Part shown: in pieces, positions 20,803 through 33,433 of the stretch | Numbering within the stretch: position 1 is the first letter of the stretch | How the letters are laid out: the number at the start of each line of letters is the position of its first letter | From: Dactylellina haptotyla | Taxonomy: Eukaryota; Ascomycota; Orbiliomycetes; Orbiliales; Orbiliaceae | DNA length: 64,000 nt | Direction of reading: 5' to 3' | NCBI GenBank assembly: GCA_031310005.1 | Contig: CM062386.1 | Location: 1,798,001 to 1,862,000 of the forward strand | Notes under the pieces: generated by a model | Database searches by the model: none | Told to the model about the DNA's origin: nothing | What the model saw: only the letters and a program-made list of their open reading frames with translations | Position numbers and translations under genes: made by a program

Positions 20803-22278
20803 ATTTTAGTCGCTTGAACCCCAAATAAGAGGTTGAAGGGGGAAATATTCTAGATGTATTCGGGGATCTATTTTAAATAAAGGTTGAAATGTATCTGGTA
20901 TTATTGAATTTGGAGCTTGTTTCGATCTCGGACCAGTGGGGCGTAATAAAAAAGGTTCAACAGGGTTAACAATGCAAGGCCAGCTTGATTGCTTAATGTA
21001 TTGGGAGACAATGTGTAGGATGTGATGGATAGAAGGTGATAGAGAGGGGACTGTAAGTAGATATTTATAAAGAACCCTACTCTCGAGATAAGGTGGCAAG
21101 ATACCATAGCAAGAGTTTAGTCGGCAATAATAGAATATTGAAAATTATGTACGTTCGCAAAGCTTCTCCTTGAAAAATTACGGGTTACAAATTCCACTAC
21201 GCTACTATGGGTATATTGGCTTAAAGGTCCTGACTGAACTCAATATATACGGGGCTTGTGGCGGAAACCTGATTTCGCAACAAGCAAGTCTCATCTTGAA
21301 AAAATAGTAGTGTTCAGCGTTTCTATAGCACCGTAATTCGTGCGTTCATGTATTCTACAGACGCTGAAACTAGAATTCGAAAGCTAAACACTATCTTTGA
21401 AGGAGCTTATTGTCATATACATAGGGAGATCTTCCTATATTCTAACACAGGGATTAATGCGGTTTGAGATACTTATGCATATAGGGATTAATGGTTAAAA
21501 TCACGGCTTGACATGTTAAGTTTTATTAATTCTGATATTGGACTCGCCGTCGCTTAGTACCGCCCCATCCTGGTCTCAAAATTTAACCTCCCGCACCCCT
21601 CAGGGAAGCGGCTTCCAGAAACGGTCAGCATATCGGATATGTGGCTCAAGGAGGCACAGTCGGTAAATCGGAAGGGTTATTATAATATGCGAATTTTATT
21701 TAAAATATGCATTTCTTCATCTGCCATTGCGGAAATCCGCCTTCAGGCTGTTTCAAATTCTGTAAGCAAGGTAGGTAGTCTTGACCTTCGGATCTTTTAA
21801 AGTTATTTGTCTCACGTAGCGAAACCTGGCAATGACGCATCCAGAATATACTGGTAAGTACAGAGTCGGATCTTGAATATACAGTCAAGATGTCAGCTGT
21901 AAACCCAAGGAGTAAGCGATTCTAATGTCGTATGAAAGAGGTGGGACTGTGACGGGCTTCGAAAACTAACGGGCAGCAGCAATGACACTATTAGTTGAAA
22001 ATATTAATTTTTTTGCCAGGCCCTTCTGGGAGCTCTAACAGCAAGCAGCGGCTGCATATATATATATGCTACCCAGGAAAGCTTAATCGTGTATATTTGT
22101 AGAATAATGGAAGAACGGTGAGTGTGAGCTGATCATGATTAAATGTATCCAAAATGAATTGCATATCTAAAATGAATCACATAAGTGCAGAAAATTCGAA
22201 AAGGAAAATTTAGATATCCTCGGTGGGGAGTAGATTGGATTAGAAAATAAAAGTAAGCCATTACAGAAATGAACACTT
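20803..22278. other. Intergenic region, no supported gene
   Basis: About 1.5 kb between the secreted-protein start and the NLR stop codon. Open frames at 20806-21107, 21700-21888 and 22139-22324 have no motif. A (TA)n stretch lies at about 22057-22068. Confidence 0.45.
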
Positions 22279-25200
22279 TCAACTCCTTTCGGAGAGCCAT
22301 TTGGACCTTATTGACTGCAACCATGCCTTGATATCGATCTCCGCAGACTTGATTTTTTCAAGCCACTCAGCAAGCTCAATAGTATCTTGCTCAGGTGGTA
22401 TGAATCCAGCTCGTATATTTCCTTCCAAGCAAGTAACAAACTCCGCGGGTATATATAACAAGGTGTGAGAAGCGTTGCATACTTTTAAAGGGATACAACC
22501 AGATTTTAGAGCCTCATGGCAGCAGTAACAAAAGTCGGTGTGAATGCAAATTGTGCACCTGTAACTTGTTTCGCAACACGAGATCACTTTCCCACACCCG
22601 TCACACATATAGCCTCCATATGGTGCATAAATATAACCATCAACCTTGGGGTAATACTTCTTAATGGTTTCGAGTAAAATTTGACCAGAACCAGTTTGTA
22701 TAATTTTATTAATATCTCGATCGGTCTTTATATGGGCAGATTCAGGAATCAAGGCATGCTGGGGTATGACTGAGAACGTGATTCCAGGCCTTGTAATGGC
22801 TCTTTGCCGATAATCCATCGACCAAGAGGTGCTGCGATAGCAGAAATTTGTCGTGGAAATCCGTCGTCGCTTTATGTGCGAAAGTGCTGTTACTGCATTC
22901 TCTAGGTCACCAGCTGCGATGAGTGCATCAGCTAGTTTGTACCACGCAGTCCAATACCAGTACTCTTCATATCCCTCCTCGAATCTTTCGAGCTGATTTT
23001 CAATCGTTCCTAGAGCTTCTTCAAAGTATGGTTGAAGAAGAACTTTAAGATCAGCTGCTCTATGGCGATGGCGGTACCAGATCGCTTTTGTCAGAGCGAA
23101 CGTGTTTCCTTTAGAAGGATTACCTTTCCAATTAGTGTCTCCCGAATTTTCAAAGTATTCATCATCCCTTCTGGTTTCATCTATTGCAACCATTGGCTTG
23201 ATCTTAAGTGCTCTAGTTAAGTAGAGAACCTGAAGATCTACCTCAGCTATATATTTCAGGCTTTGGTATTCATCTAGAATCATATGCTTGGAAAACTCAT
23301 CCACGGCTGTCTCTAGTACTTTTAGCGCATCCTCCGTCTGAGAACCCAGGATTATATGGAGACGGGCGTAGTAGTACCGGAATACTGGCTGCGCTCCATC
23401 AATATGCCACATAAAAAGCACCTTTAGACCCCGTTGGTAAAGCGCCTCGACAAGGGAGAAGTTTCTTGGTCCTTTAGATGCGTATATAATGAGACGGTGA
23501 TTGTGCACGATGTGTCGTGACAAATCCCAGAAGAACGCTCGCCAATGTTTTGAGCGGTACTTGAAAAGTGGCACTTTCGTTAAGTTTTCTATAACTTTGG
23601 TTGCCTCTTCGAAGCTTTCATGGCGAAGTAGTAAGTCCAGAAAATCTTCATCCAACCATATAGGGCAATCTTCATCTATCCCGGGAGCATCTGGCATCGA
23701 GGTCAGGGAATATCTGCTTCCAAAGCTATAGAGTTTCAAAAAATTCCGTATCCTGAATTTGGCTTTCTCATTTGAAAGCAAGGTTTGACCCATTCGAAGA
23801 TGCTCGCAAGCCTTTTCGAACTCTTGTGTCTTAATATATGCCTGTGCTAGGACACTATGGGCGAATCCGTCGTCTGGGTTCTCATGGATTGCAACAAGGC
23901 CGTGTTCTATTGCTTTAGAGATATTACCCGCGCGAAGAAAGGTGAATGCGAGTCGATGTCGATATACTTTTTGCTCTGGGCTGAGAATAGACTGCGCCCA
24001 TTGCCAAAGCTGTTCTATTCTTTCCGCTGGGAGTTGCTTTAACATATGCTGAGATCCCTCGAGCGTATCAAATGCCTTTTGTCATATTATTACAATTAGT
24101 TCGCTACAATGTCTTAGAAGCTTGGGCCACTAAATGATGAGTTCACTTACTTTAAGCATGTAATTATGGAGAAACATTACATCGGTTTCAGAGCGTTTGT
24201 ACCGTGTCTGTATCCATCTCTGTGCGCAAACTGCAGCTGCCTTTCCAAATAGGCACCGAAATGGCGCCGATTTCAAAGTACTTACCCAATCTTCATGCAA
24301 TAGCGAAGTATCTATATATCGGGTGACTTCTGGATCGGTTAACCAATGTGTAATTTTTTCGACGCACAACTGAGAATTGAGAAAATCAGTCGTCAAGGCT
24401 GGGCCCGCTTTTGAGATCCACCGTTCCAAGGGTTCAGTATCATTAAGAAGGCGGTTCAATAGTTGACCGATTTCCCTTTTGTCTTCAGACGGACAACTTT
24501 CCTGGTCAGTATCTAAAAGATACTGACTGAACCTGGCAGCACGATCTGCCAACCCCCGCTTGCAAATTCTGTATTTTTCGCTGTCGCAGAACACTTGCAA
24601 ACATTTTTTAAGCATGATGATACGCGCGTCGCGTATGTTGATCCCAATTTTATCGGTGTGGGCCGAAATTTCAAGTAGAAAATGATCACGAATAGCCGTG
24701 TGTTTGAAAGAGATAAATATTTGATCGTCTTCCGCTTTTCCTTCATTGTCATCGTCTCCATCCTCGCTATTTATGTAAGACTCGTCCTCTCGTTCTTGGT
24801 TTCCTCCTGTTTCGTTGACTATACTTTCAGAGCGTAGGAGTCCTTCCACTGGCATGATATTTGATTTAATTGAAGGCATGTCGACAGAAATCAACTCTCC
24901 TTTTAACGTCCTCAGGTTAAATATAAAGCCATATGAGAAATCAATAAGCCCTGGAAGTCCTAAGGTGGGTGACGGTTCCTCATATCTAATGGACAAAGCT
25001 TGCCCAAGAGCTCGTAGAGACAATGGACTAGCTTCAAGTGTAGTCCAGGCAAGTATATACTAGATATAATTGTTAGAGGTATCCAGATACAGCGGATTGT
25101 TGGTCTTACATTTAGCAATTCCACTTCATTTTCTGCCATTTTTCTAGCCAAGAGTTCTAGATTCGACCTAAAAACGTCGTGCCACGTCTTCGGAGGGTTC

Positions 25201-27087
25201 GTAATACACTTTATGAACTGAATTTTGTCAGTTAGAGGCCTCATTGTTTCAATCATATCGTTGACCCAGAGAAAAGAACCATTGGCATTCATTTGGAGCC
25301 CGCGGACCACTTGTTCACGCAAGGCTTTCATTTTCCGAAGTCGGGGCAACTTGTTGAGAACCATGAATTGTATGTATCCCTCAATATTTGACTTGGTTTT
25401 CTCTGGAAGGACCTCGATACGTCGCATCCCCATACTCAGAAAGCATTCAATATCAGGCCCTACTGTATAATCAGTGACCAGAGTCAGTGAGATTCTGGGT
25501 CTCACATCTGTCTGAGCTTCAGCGCAAGCTCCTAGTGTACACAGGAACTCGCTAAGCTCTGGTGATTCTATTTTATCGATCCCATAGAGCACGATAAACA
25601 CTGTAGAAGAAGTGTCAGGTTTCAAATAGAATCGTTGTATGAAGTATTCCCAAAGTGTTGAATTTTGGAATCCGTCTGGCTTTCCCAAATTGCAAAGATA
25701 CTTCGCGTATGATCGATCTTGTGCGGCAATTTGGTTTATAATGCTGATAATCATTGAGTTAATCATCATTTTGGGTTCTATTTGTGTTTCCGGTAGATAG
25801 AAGAAATATGCGATGGAAGTTGTCGATAGGTTGCGCTGAGGTTGTTCTTCCAATTGTCGAATATATTGCACGATATGATATGCAATGAATGATTTTCCCG
25901 TCCCTGGTGATCCTGATACCCATAAAAACCAGAATTTTCTTTGACACCAGTTCAAGAATTCATCCTCATCATATATCCATTCGCCAATTTTCCCATGTTG
26001 CTTGTTCTGCTTGTCCCGTAGTATTTGTCCACTGTGAAGCTCGGCTTCGATAATTGGTACTTGGGACCGCCTGGCGTCACCGAAAGCTCGGGAAGGTGCG
26101 CATACTGTTAATGCTTTGTTTTTTTCGATTATACCAACTGTAAGGGTTAGAATATCGACGATTAAAAAGTGTGTACTGATCGCCCGCGCTTACGTCCGAG
26201 ATAATCTGCAACCTCCCTGAGAAGACCATTTGTATCTAACTCAATATCCATGATCGATGCCACTACCATCTCAAGCTCTTTGTCGGTTATTTTTCTCAGC
26301 TGGTCAAGAAGATCGTTGAGACCACTATCGACTCCTAGAAATGTCCTTGCTCCGAAAAACTCTAAGAGAGTAAGCGGTTGTAGGTGATTTATTCAAACAT
26401 TTTATGGCGCTTACTTAACCTAGAGAATTTATCTTCTCTGAACTTGATTGCAGTTGCTAAAATTTTGAGGTATAGACCGAATTCTGCTCTTGCGATTGGT
26501 ATGAGCTGAGGTGGGATCCCCCGCTTACAATACAGAGCTAATCTTTGGCTGGAATAGGATATTTCCAGCAATAGCTCAGCTATAGCGTCATAGATAGCGC
26601 TAAGCCCATCCGCAGCCTTAAATTCCATTTAGTAGGATAATAGAATGAAATGGAAGTAGATGTTATTAACAATTGTTTACCTTGATCAAAAAGCTTGTGG
26701 CTGCAAAAATAGCTTGGGCCGGGGGGTATGCCTTTGAAAGTTCTGTTAGCCATTCTAATTAACTGGCTCCGTTGGACCTTGATTTTTTGAGGTTTCGCGA
26801 TGAGAGAAATAGTCAGAAGCAAGATAACTCACAATTGATACTGCAGTTCCTATTATATCGCTAAACAAGAGCACGGGACGAAGAAATTTAGAAAGACAGT
26901 CCCTCATATGTTCACTTCGCCCACAGAACTCTGTATGTTTCTTGTTTTGGGCTTCTATTTGCCGTAAGAAACGTTCCAGAGTGATCCTTTCGAATTCAGG
27001 CAACCAAGTTTCAATAGCAGTGGTTCTGGTCTCTTGGTTGAAATCCGCAATTGCTAGGCTCCATTGCTCCTCAAATGAAGTAGTCAT
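22279..27087 (-). CDS. STAND NTPase (NLR-like): Goodbye-NACHT-TPR-like-zinc finger
   Basis: Seven exons: 27087-26833, 26731-26681, 26616-26415, 26361-26194, 26137-25110, 25059-24151, 24075-22279. They give 1469 aa; introns are 50-101 nt and all junctions keep frame. Residues ~1-170 match the fungal Goodbye-type N-terminus (FEEQWSLAIADFNQET, RPVLLFSDIIGTAVSIAYPPAQAIFAA, LSAIYDAIAELL). The NACHT core has P-loop GSPGTGKS (301-308), sensor-like RISLTLVTDY and a winged-helix entry WTTLEASPLSLRALGQAL. The Walker B position reads IVLYGIDKI (~407-415) instead of the usual DxLDE, so the first Asp is Tyr. Residues ~880-1340 are helical TPR-like repeats (RAGNISKAIEHGLVAIHENPDD). Residues ~1360-1410 are a Cys-rich ZZ-like zinc finger (CDGCG, CTIC, CYCCHE). 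Such proteins act as intracellular sensors in allorecognition or defence; the ligand is unknown. Confidence 0.85.
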
Positions 27088-28364
27088 CCTGTTTTTTTTA
27101 AGTTTCAGGTAGTGAGAAATGGCGGAAGAATGATAGCTGACGTTCTGTTTGGTGGTTTTGAGCTGAGTTAGATTACTTTTTATTGCAAAGCGACTAGTGA
27201 GGGTTATATATAGGTAGAGGCACAGATAAATATCTAATTCGAATACTCCAGAGATATCATAGATGGTCTAAGGTTTTTTATCTGTCAGGCAATCTGCGTC
27301 TGATCGTCGATGCCACCAGCGCCAGCTTGAAGGTAACATCGCGGAGGGATTTTGTTGAAAAAAAAATCCTAGTTCAATATAATACCGAGGTTTGGTTGGT
27401 CCAATGTACCATGCAGATCAAGATTACGTTTGCATTTTATCAGCTTTCTATCATATGATATATTAAAATTGGTAGTTTGAATACATTACTCAAACCCGCC
27501 TTCATGTGCATGTTAGCACATCAAGTTTTGGTAGTTCCTCAGCTGAAGGGGGCGTACGGCTACCTCCGCGCAGCCAAGCTGAATGCAAGAGTGGTTCCAC
27601 AGGAGTGTTTCCACACCATGAGCTGAATCAAGACAAATAATCCCGACTTCCATAACAGTCAATGGGAGATTTCGAGGCTAAGTGTCGGAACTACAATCAA
27701 ATATGTCGAGCATTGGTAAAAGGCTTGACCGGAGAACAATGGTAAACACGTAGCTTGGCTCGGAACCGTGGGCTCCAACTGCTTCTGCAGATGTGCCCGA
27801 TGTAGACCCAACTTTGCTCTTAATGTGTTGCCAAACCCCACACTGGATGTTGGTACAGGTTGATCCAGTCGACGAAGTTGTAGTGCCGACCGAAACCACA
27901 CCTTTGTTTAGGTACATGTACATTTACAAGACTGTTGTCGATCCATAATCCGAATCTGATGCATTGCATATGAAAGCGAGATTTAAATCATTGGGCGGAA
28001 AAATATCTGGGCAAAGTGCTATTATAATATGTTGTTTCCTCCCATCGTGTTCATTCCCAATGCGAGCCTTGACCATCAAGGAGGCTGTGCCATATTCATG
28101 CATTCAATGTAATCCAGCTTGCCTGGGGCGGCAAACAAGTCAAGCCAATAGTTGCGTGTTTCCACTTATTTTACGTGTCACGGTGGGCGCGTAGGAAGCG
28201 CATGGAGGCTGATCTATTTTGATCTCGAATCCTCTGCATCTTTGGTAACGAAGGAACCTCTTTACTTAAGGGTTGGGGTTGGTTGGGTTTAATTTCCCGA
28301 TATCGAGATCCTTTACTACTCAAATTATCTTCGAAATTCCGCGCGATATTGACAATGGCCCGAA
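27088..28364. promoter_or_regulatory. Shared upstream region of the two head-to-head NLR genes
   Basis: 1277 bp between two divergent start codons, the arrangement of a bidirectional promoter. No convincing coding exon is present. Two overlapping minus-strand frames at 27659-27923 are Ser/Thr/Cys-rich but have no signal peptide or splice continuity. GGGTTGGGGTTGGTTGGG at 28270-28287 resembles a telomere-like or G-rich tract. Confidence 0.5.
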
Positions 28365-31300
28365 ATGTCGAAACGACGCAACAGTGTCAACCTCGAAGAA
28401 CCGGGATCGAATAAACGGTCAAGACACAACAACACAGAATACACGGTCGGCTGGATCTGTGCAATATCAACCGAGTACGTTGCCGCTCAGTCATTCCTTG
28501 ACGAAGAGCACGAAGGACCCGATTTTGTGCCTCCCAACGATCACAACGACTATGCGTTAGGCAAGATCGGGGGCCATAATGTCGTTATCGCAGTCCTACC
28601 GGATGGGGAGTACGGCACATCGTCTGCAGCAGCTGTTGCCAAAGACCTACTACGAACGTTCCCTACCATCCGAATTGGTCTAATAGTCGGCATTGCTGGC
28701 GGTGCCCCAAGCAAAAAGCATGATATCCGGCTTGGCGATATCATAGTTAGTGCACCTCGAGGTGGGAAGGGCGGTGTGTTCCAATACGATTTTGGCAAGA
28801 CGATTCAAGATCAGGCTTTCCGAACAACGGGATTCCTCAACCAACCGCCAGTTCTCCTACGGACGGCGGTAAGCGGCCTCGCGACTGTATACGAAAGGAA
28901 AGGTCATAAATTGACTGAAGCGATAGATGGTGTTCTTGAACAAAATATAAGACTAAGACAAAAGTATAAGCGGCCGGACCAAAGCACGGATAGGTTGTAT
29001 AAGAGTAACATCGTTCACATTTCGGAAGGAGAAGCAAGCTGCACGGCCGTCTGCGGCGATGATCCATCGAAGTTAATAATACGACCTGAACGGAACGAAG
29101 ATGATGATATACCGGCTATCCACTACGGGTTGATAGCATCGGCTAATCAGCTCATGAAGGATGCCATAATTCGGGACAACCTCGCCGCTGAGAAAGACGT
29201 GCTATGTTTTGAAATGGAAGCTGCAGGGTTAATGAATCAATTTCCCAGTATTGTTATCCGTAGCATATGCGACTATTCGGATTCCCATAAAAATCAAGAA
29301 TGGCAAGGGTACGCAGCAATGGCGGCTGCGGCATATGCGAAAGATCTCCTCTGTCGGATTGCGCCGAATAAAATAGAGGAGGAAAGGAGAATCGCTGAAG
29401 TCCTTGAATCGGGTTAGTTAACAGCATATTTTATTCGATTCATTACGATGATGCGGGTTTGCTGATAGTTTCCAAGTCGAGACAATTTCAAAGGACACCA
29501 ACGACGACGTTAAATATATTCGAAGTGAAGTGATGGATTCGAAAATATTGCGCTGGTTGTCACCACCAGATCCGTCCATTAACTACCACAAAGCTCTCCG
29601 GCAACGTCATGAGGGATCAGGTAGCTGGTTCCTAAATAGCGATGAATATTCTTCTTGGAAAATAAAACGAAACTCCTTCTTGTGGCTCCATGGCCTCACC
29701 GGGTGCGGCAAAACAATTCTCAGTTCTAGCATCATCCATGACTTGATCCGAACTTGCCAACGCCCAATCTACTTTTTTTTTGATTTCACCGATACGAGCA
29801 AACAAACGTTAGAGAATATGCTTCGCGCACTTATTAGTCAACTCTTTCAGGAAAAGATAACCTCAGAGCAACTAGGGTCCCTTTACTCATCCTGTCAGGA
29901 GGAGAATACGCAACCAACGTGCGAATCGCTGCGCGAGACCTTTTTGCAGATGTCGAAGCAGTTCGGAGAGATCTGGATTGTGATAGATGCCCTAGATGAA
30001 TGTCACACTAGGAGTACTACGTCGACTGATGGGGTACTCGCGTGGATAGCGGACGTCTTAAAGGGAGATCAATCCAATATCCACATCCTCGTGACGAGCC
30101 GCCCAGAGAATGATATCAAATGCGGGATAACGGACTTTGCTTCCCCTGACGATATACTTCCTATCGAAGGTAGCATAATAGCCGATGACATCAACGCATA
30201 TATTTACAAAAGAGTTAGAACAGGTGGTGGTCTCAAGAGGTGGAGATCTCATCCGGACGTGCGAGAGGAGATGGAAAATGAGCTCATAAAGAAGTCGAAT
30301 GGAATGTAAGCAAAACAAATTGCATATAATTTATATCGTGACAAGTTATATATTTCTAGAGATATGCTAAAAGCTACTAGGTTTAGATGGGCAGCATGTC
30401 AATTGGATACTTTAGAGACTTGTCTAGACTATCCGAGTCTCAAAGAGGCTCTTATATCCCTACCAGAAACACTAGAGGAAACCTACAGTAGGATACTCTG
30501 TAATATCCCCAAGAATTGCCGACAAAAAGCTACTAGGATCCTTCAATTCCTGACTTGGTCCCCAGATCCATTGCGCATCGACGAAATGATCGACGCAATA
30601 ACGGTCGATTTAGAAGGAGAAGAATACTTCAACCCGAAGCACCGTATGCCTGATTACGAGGAGATCCTAAATTATTGTTCTAACCTCGTGGTTTTGGTAC
30701 CCGGCAGTAGTTGGAATTTCGCTGAGCTGCGACTATCTCATTTGTCTGTAAAAGAGTATTTAATATCAACAGCACACAAGGGCTGCTTCATGGACAGCTT
30801 TCAGCACGAAATCGCTAATAGATCCAACGCTATGGTTTGCCTCGCGTATTTATTGCATTTAAACCCTGATGTTCAATGGTCGAAATTTGATGCATGGGCG
30901 ATAGGTAAAGTCGATGATAGGTATCCTTTCGCAGGATACTGCGCAAGGAATTGGTCAAAATTCGCCCGGGTTGCTGAAAATGCAAATAAACAACTCCAGG
31001 AGATGATATTAAAGCTGCTATGTAGTTCTAAAGCATCTTATAGGCACAGCGTATATTTTACCGAAACAGCTTCTGTAAGCGGGTGGGTTCCGCCATTATA
31101 TTTCGCAGCACAAGAAGGGCTGTTGAAGACAGCTGAGGGTTTAATTAACCTCGGTGCTGATATTAACGAGTTTACGGGGCACCACGCCCCGTGCGGCAAT
31201 GCCCTTACGGCAGCTTCCTCTCGCGGTCACTACAAAATGGTTGAACTCTTACTCAGCCACGGCGCCGAAATCAATGTTGAATTTGAAAACCCAATTGTTG

Positions 31301-32130
31301 AACTTGGACAGCCATTTGGGTCTAGGTACATAATACTGGAATTTACAACGGCGCTTCAGGCGGCATGCAATGGGGGGGATATCAAGACGGTTTCACTGTT
31401 GCTCGACCGAGGCGCCAGAATAAACTCTCGAGATGGCCGGTCCAGTCTCGCGCTTAAAATCGCATCGTGGCGTGGGTGTTACGAGATTGTAAAATTATTA
31501 CTCGATCGCGACACAGGAGTCGATATTGATGCCGACAATAAAGGATATAGATATGGGATTGCCCTTACAAAAGCATCATTCGCAGGACACTACGAAACTG
31601 CCAGATTGCTACTCGATCGAGGCGCCGATGTCAACACTCAAGTTGACATTCATGGCACCGCGCTTCAAGCAGCCGTAAATAACATCAGACCGACAGCCAC
31701 CTACAAGATTGTCCAGCTTCTACTGAAGCATGGCGCTGATATCAATTTCCAGTCTGAAAACTTTGCTGCGGCGCTTTACGTAGCACTGAATGGAGGCATA
31801 TATGACGTTGTCGAACTACTGCTTGACTCCGGTGCCAGTGTTAAATCTTCGCGAGGCTGGTGTGTCGATCATCTCGATAGTGCATTCTCTGAAGGTCTCA
31901 ATAGAGTAGTCCAGCGTCAGATTAAGGCTCTTGATAATAATGACGACGGGGGATCCGTGATTCCGATTGAGGTTTGGAGAGGAAACCGTAGTAAGGATCC
32001 TGAGCTCGCCAGGCTAAAGCTGCTCGCTTCGAGAATCGCAAAAATGCAAGGCTACCACGCTGGCGGCGCATGTCCTAAAGTAGAGTTGCGACGGCAGTGG
32101 TGGTGGCCTGTAAATGCGGTAGCCGCTTAA
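28365..32130 (+). CDS. STAND NTPase (NLR-like): nucleoside phosphorylase-NACHT-ankyrin
   Basis: Three exons, 28365-29412, 29477-30305 and 30381-32130, giving 1208 aa. Introns of 64 and 75 nt keep frame (second junction reads [14 protein letters not shown]). Residues ~25-330 are a PNP/UDP-phosphorylase-like domain: [37 protein letters not shown], the EMEAAG motif and [12 protein letters not shown]. Members of this domain cleave or bind nucleosides; in NLRs it is proposed as the effector part. NACHT: P-loop GLTGCGKT (422-429), intact Walker [10 protein letters not shown] (517-525), sensor ILVTSRPE. Residues ~860-1130 are about seven ankyrin repeats ([39 protein letters not shown]). Likely an intracellular sensor. 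The two motifs needed for ATPase function are both intact, unlike its neighbour. Confidence 0.9.
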
Positions 32131-32439
32131 TGGTTCCTTCCGCGATTTTAATTTTAAAATATCTTTTCTCCAGCTTGTTTTGTAGATTTAAACGGCTTGT
32201 ACCTACATTAATACGAATAATGCATTGATAGTGTCGAAATTTCTCGAAAGATTTCAGTTCCGCAGGGAACTGCACCGCATCCGCATTGATACATAGCCAC
32301 TTAACCGGTTATAATCCCCTGTTACACATTAGAAGCTGATTAGTTACGGGAGAAATGCGAATCCGTTATACCAAGCCCATTTCTGATGATACCCTGCTGT
32401 CTACAGGCTGAAGTCTTAGCATCACACAAAAACTATTTA

Positions 32440-32736
32440 AAGATTAGAAACAACTGCTTGATTAACGGGCCGACATCAACGTTGATGCTTACAATACGAA
32501 CTATAAAAGATAACCCTTCAGACAAGGGACATGCAGAGGAAATAAGAAAAGCTACCTGGTTGCCACTTACCCATAGTGCTATATCATTGATATTAACGCG
32601 ATAAACAATAAATATATTTACGTGCCCTATCCTAAAATTGCTCATTTCTATATTATCGTTGTGGAGCTCCTACTAGATCGTCGTGTTGCCATTGATGCTA
32701 ACAAGATTGAGATTGCTTTCGGACAAAGTTTGGTGT
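32440..32736 (+). pseudogene. Degraded ankyrin-repeat coding sequence
   Basis: Two fragments in different frames. 32469-32511 reads ADINVDAYNTNYKR then stop. 32652-32736 reads IVVELLLDRRVAIDANK... then stop. VELLLDRxVAIDA is the helix 2/loop of an ankyrin repeat, matching [10 protein letters not shown] and [10 protein letters not shown] in the NLR just upstream. It sits 0.3-0.6 kb beyond that gene's stop codon in the same orientation. Most simply it is a decayed C-terminal continuation or a duplicated tail of the gene. Confidence 0.6.
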
Positions 32737-32751
32737 AGGCCTACATATATT

Positions 32752-32812
32752 CTGAGGTGGCCAAGCGGATTGAGCTTTGGTTCAAAAATATGAAGTCTCG
32801 AGCCCAGGTTCC
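32752..32812 (+). other. tRNA-like relic (A box plus degenerate B box)
   Basis: TGGCCAAGCGG at 32758-32768 matches the pol III A box. GTCTCGAGCCC at 32795-32805 matches the B box at 9 of 11 positions. The stems do not pair well, so this is not a working tRNA. It could be a decayed tRNA or the head of a SINE. Confidence 0.25.
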
Positions 32813-33433
32813 CGCGACCGAAACTTGGAATACCGACAATACGATCAGTTAGCTTTATCCTTCTAATATATTGATAACCATTTTTGTACGTATACAATGG
32901 GTATCGGTTATTATGCTTAAATTTATCGAATAGTGCTCTGGAGACATTTCAATTTGTAATTTATGATTATTGCATAACCTGCCACCTGGTCCGCTAAAAC
33001 TGAGACCTGCGTCGTAATCATGATAGTACAGTATTTCTCTTTCTTCTCCTGGTATATATTCAATGTTTTTGTGTTTCGCTTTTTTTTTTCTTTCCTGACA
33101 TTTTTCACGAGCATCAGATTATCGAACTGCTGTTCATGGGAAAGGTTATAAACATCTTATTTTCATATTATATTATTTTAGAATTAAACCAATTATGGAT
33201 ATAACCATGGACAGTAAAGGTTTTAGTAAAAAAAGATTCAAAAGCCGCACATGTACAACGTCAATCTCTAGTAATCACCTACTAGGGGAATATAGTTGAA
33301 GAGGTACCTTTACTAAAATCATCATCCCTGCGAGCTACGCCGTTGATGGCAAGGTAACCTGTGCAGGAGCATTCAACATCCCTCAAGGGTACTCTATAGT
33401 TTGATTTTTGAATTATTCTTCCCATTCCCCCAT

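Larger units (their letters stand above)
32131..33433. other. Flank with degraded ankyrin sequence, otherwise no gene
   Basis: Contains the ankyrin relic and a tRNA-like relic annotated separately. Otherwise it is A/T-rich without a supported gene. A TTTTTTTTT tract lies near 33081. Confidence 0.45.

Noticed and set aside
27659-27923. Overlapping ~80-codon minus-strand frames between the two NLR genes
   Set aside because: No signal peptide, motif or splice continuity; likely chance in the shared upstream region.
32752-32830. Functional tRNA gene
   Set aside because: Acceptor, anticodon and T stems do not pair; kept only as a relic.
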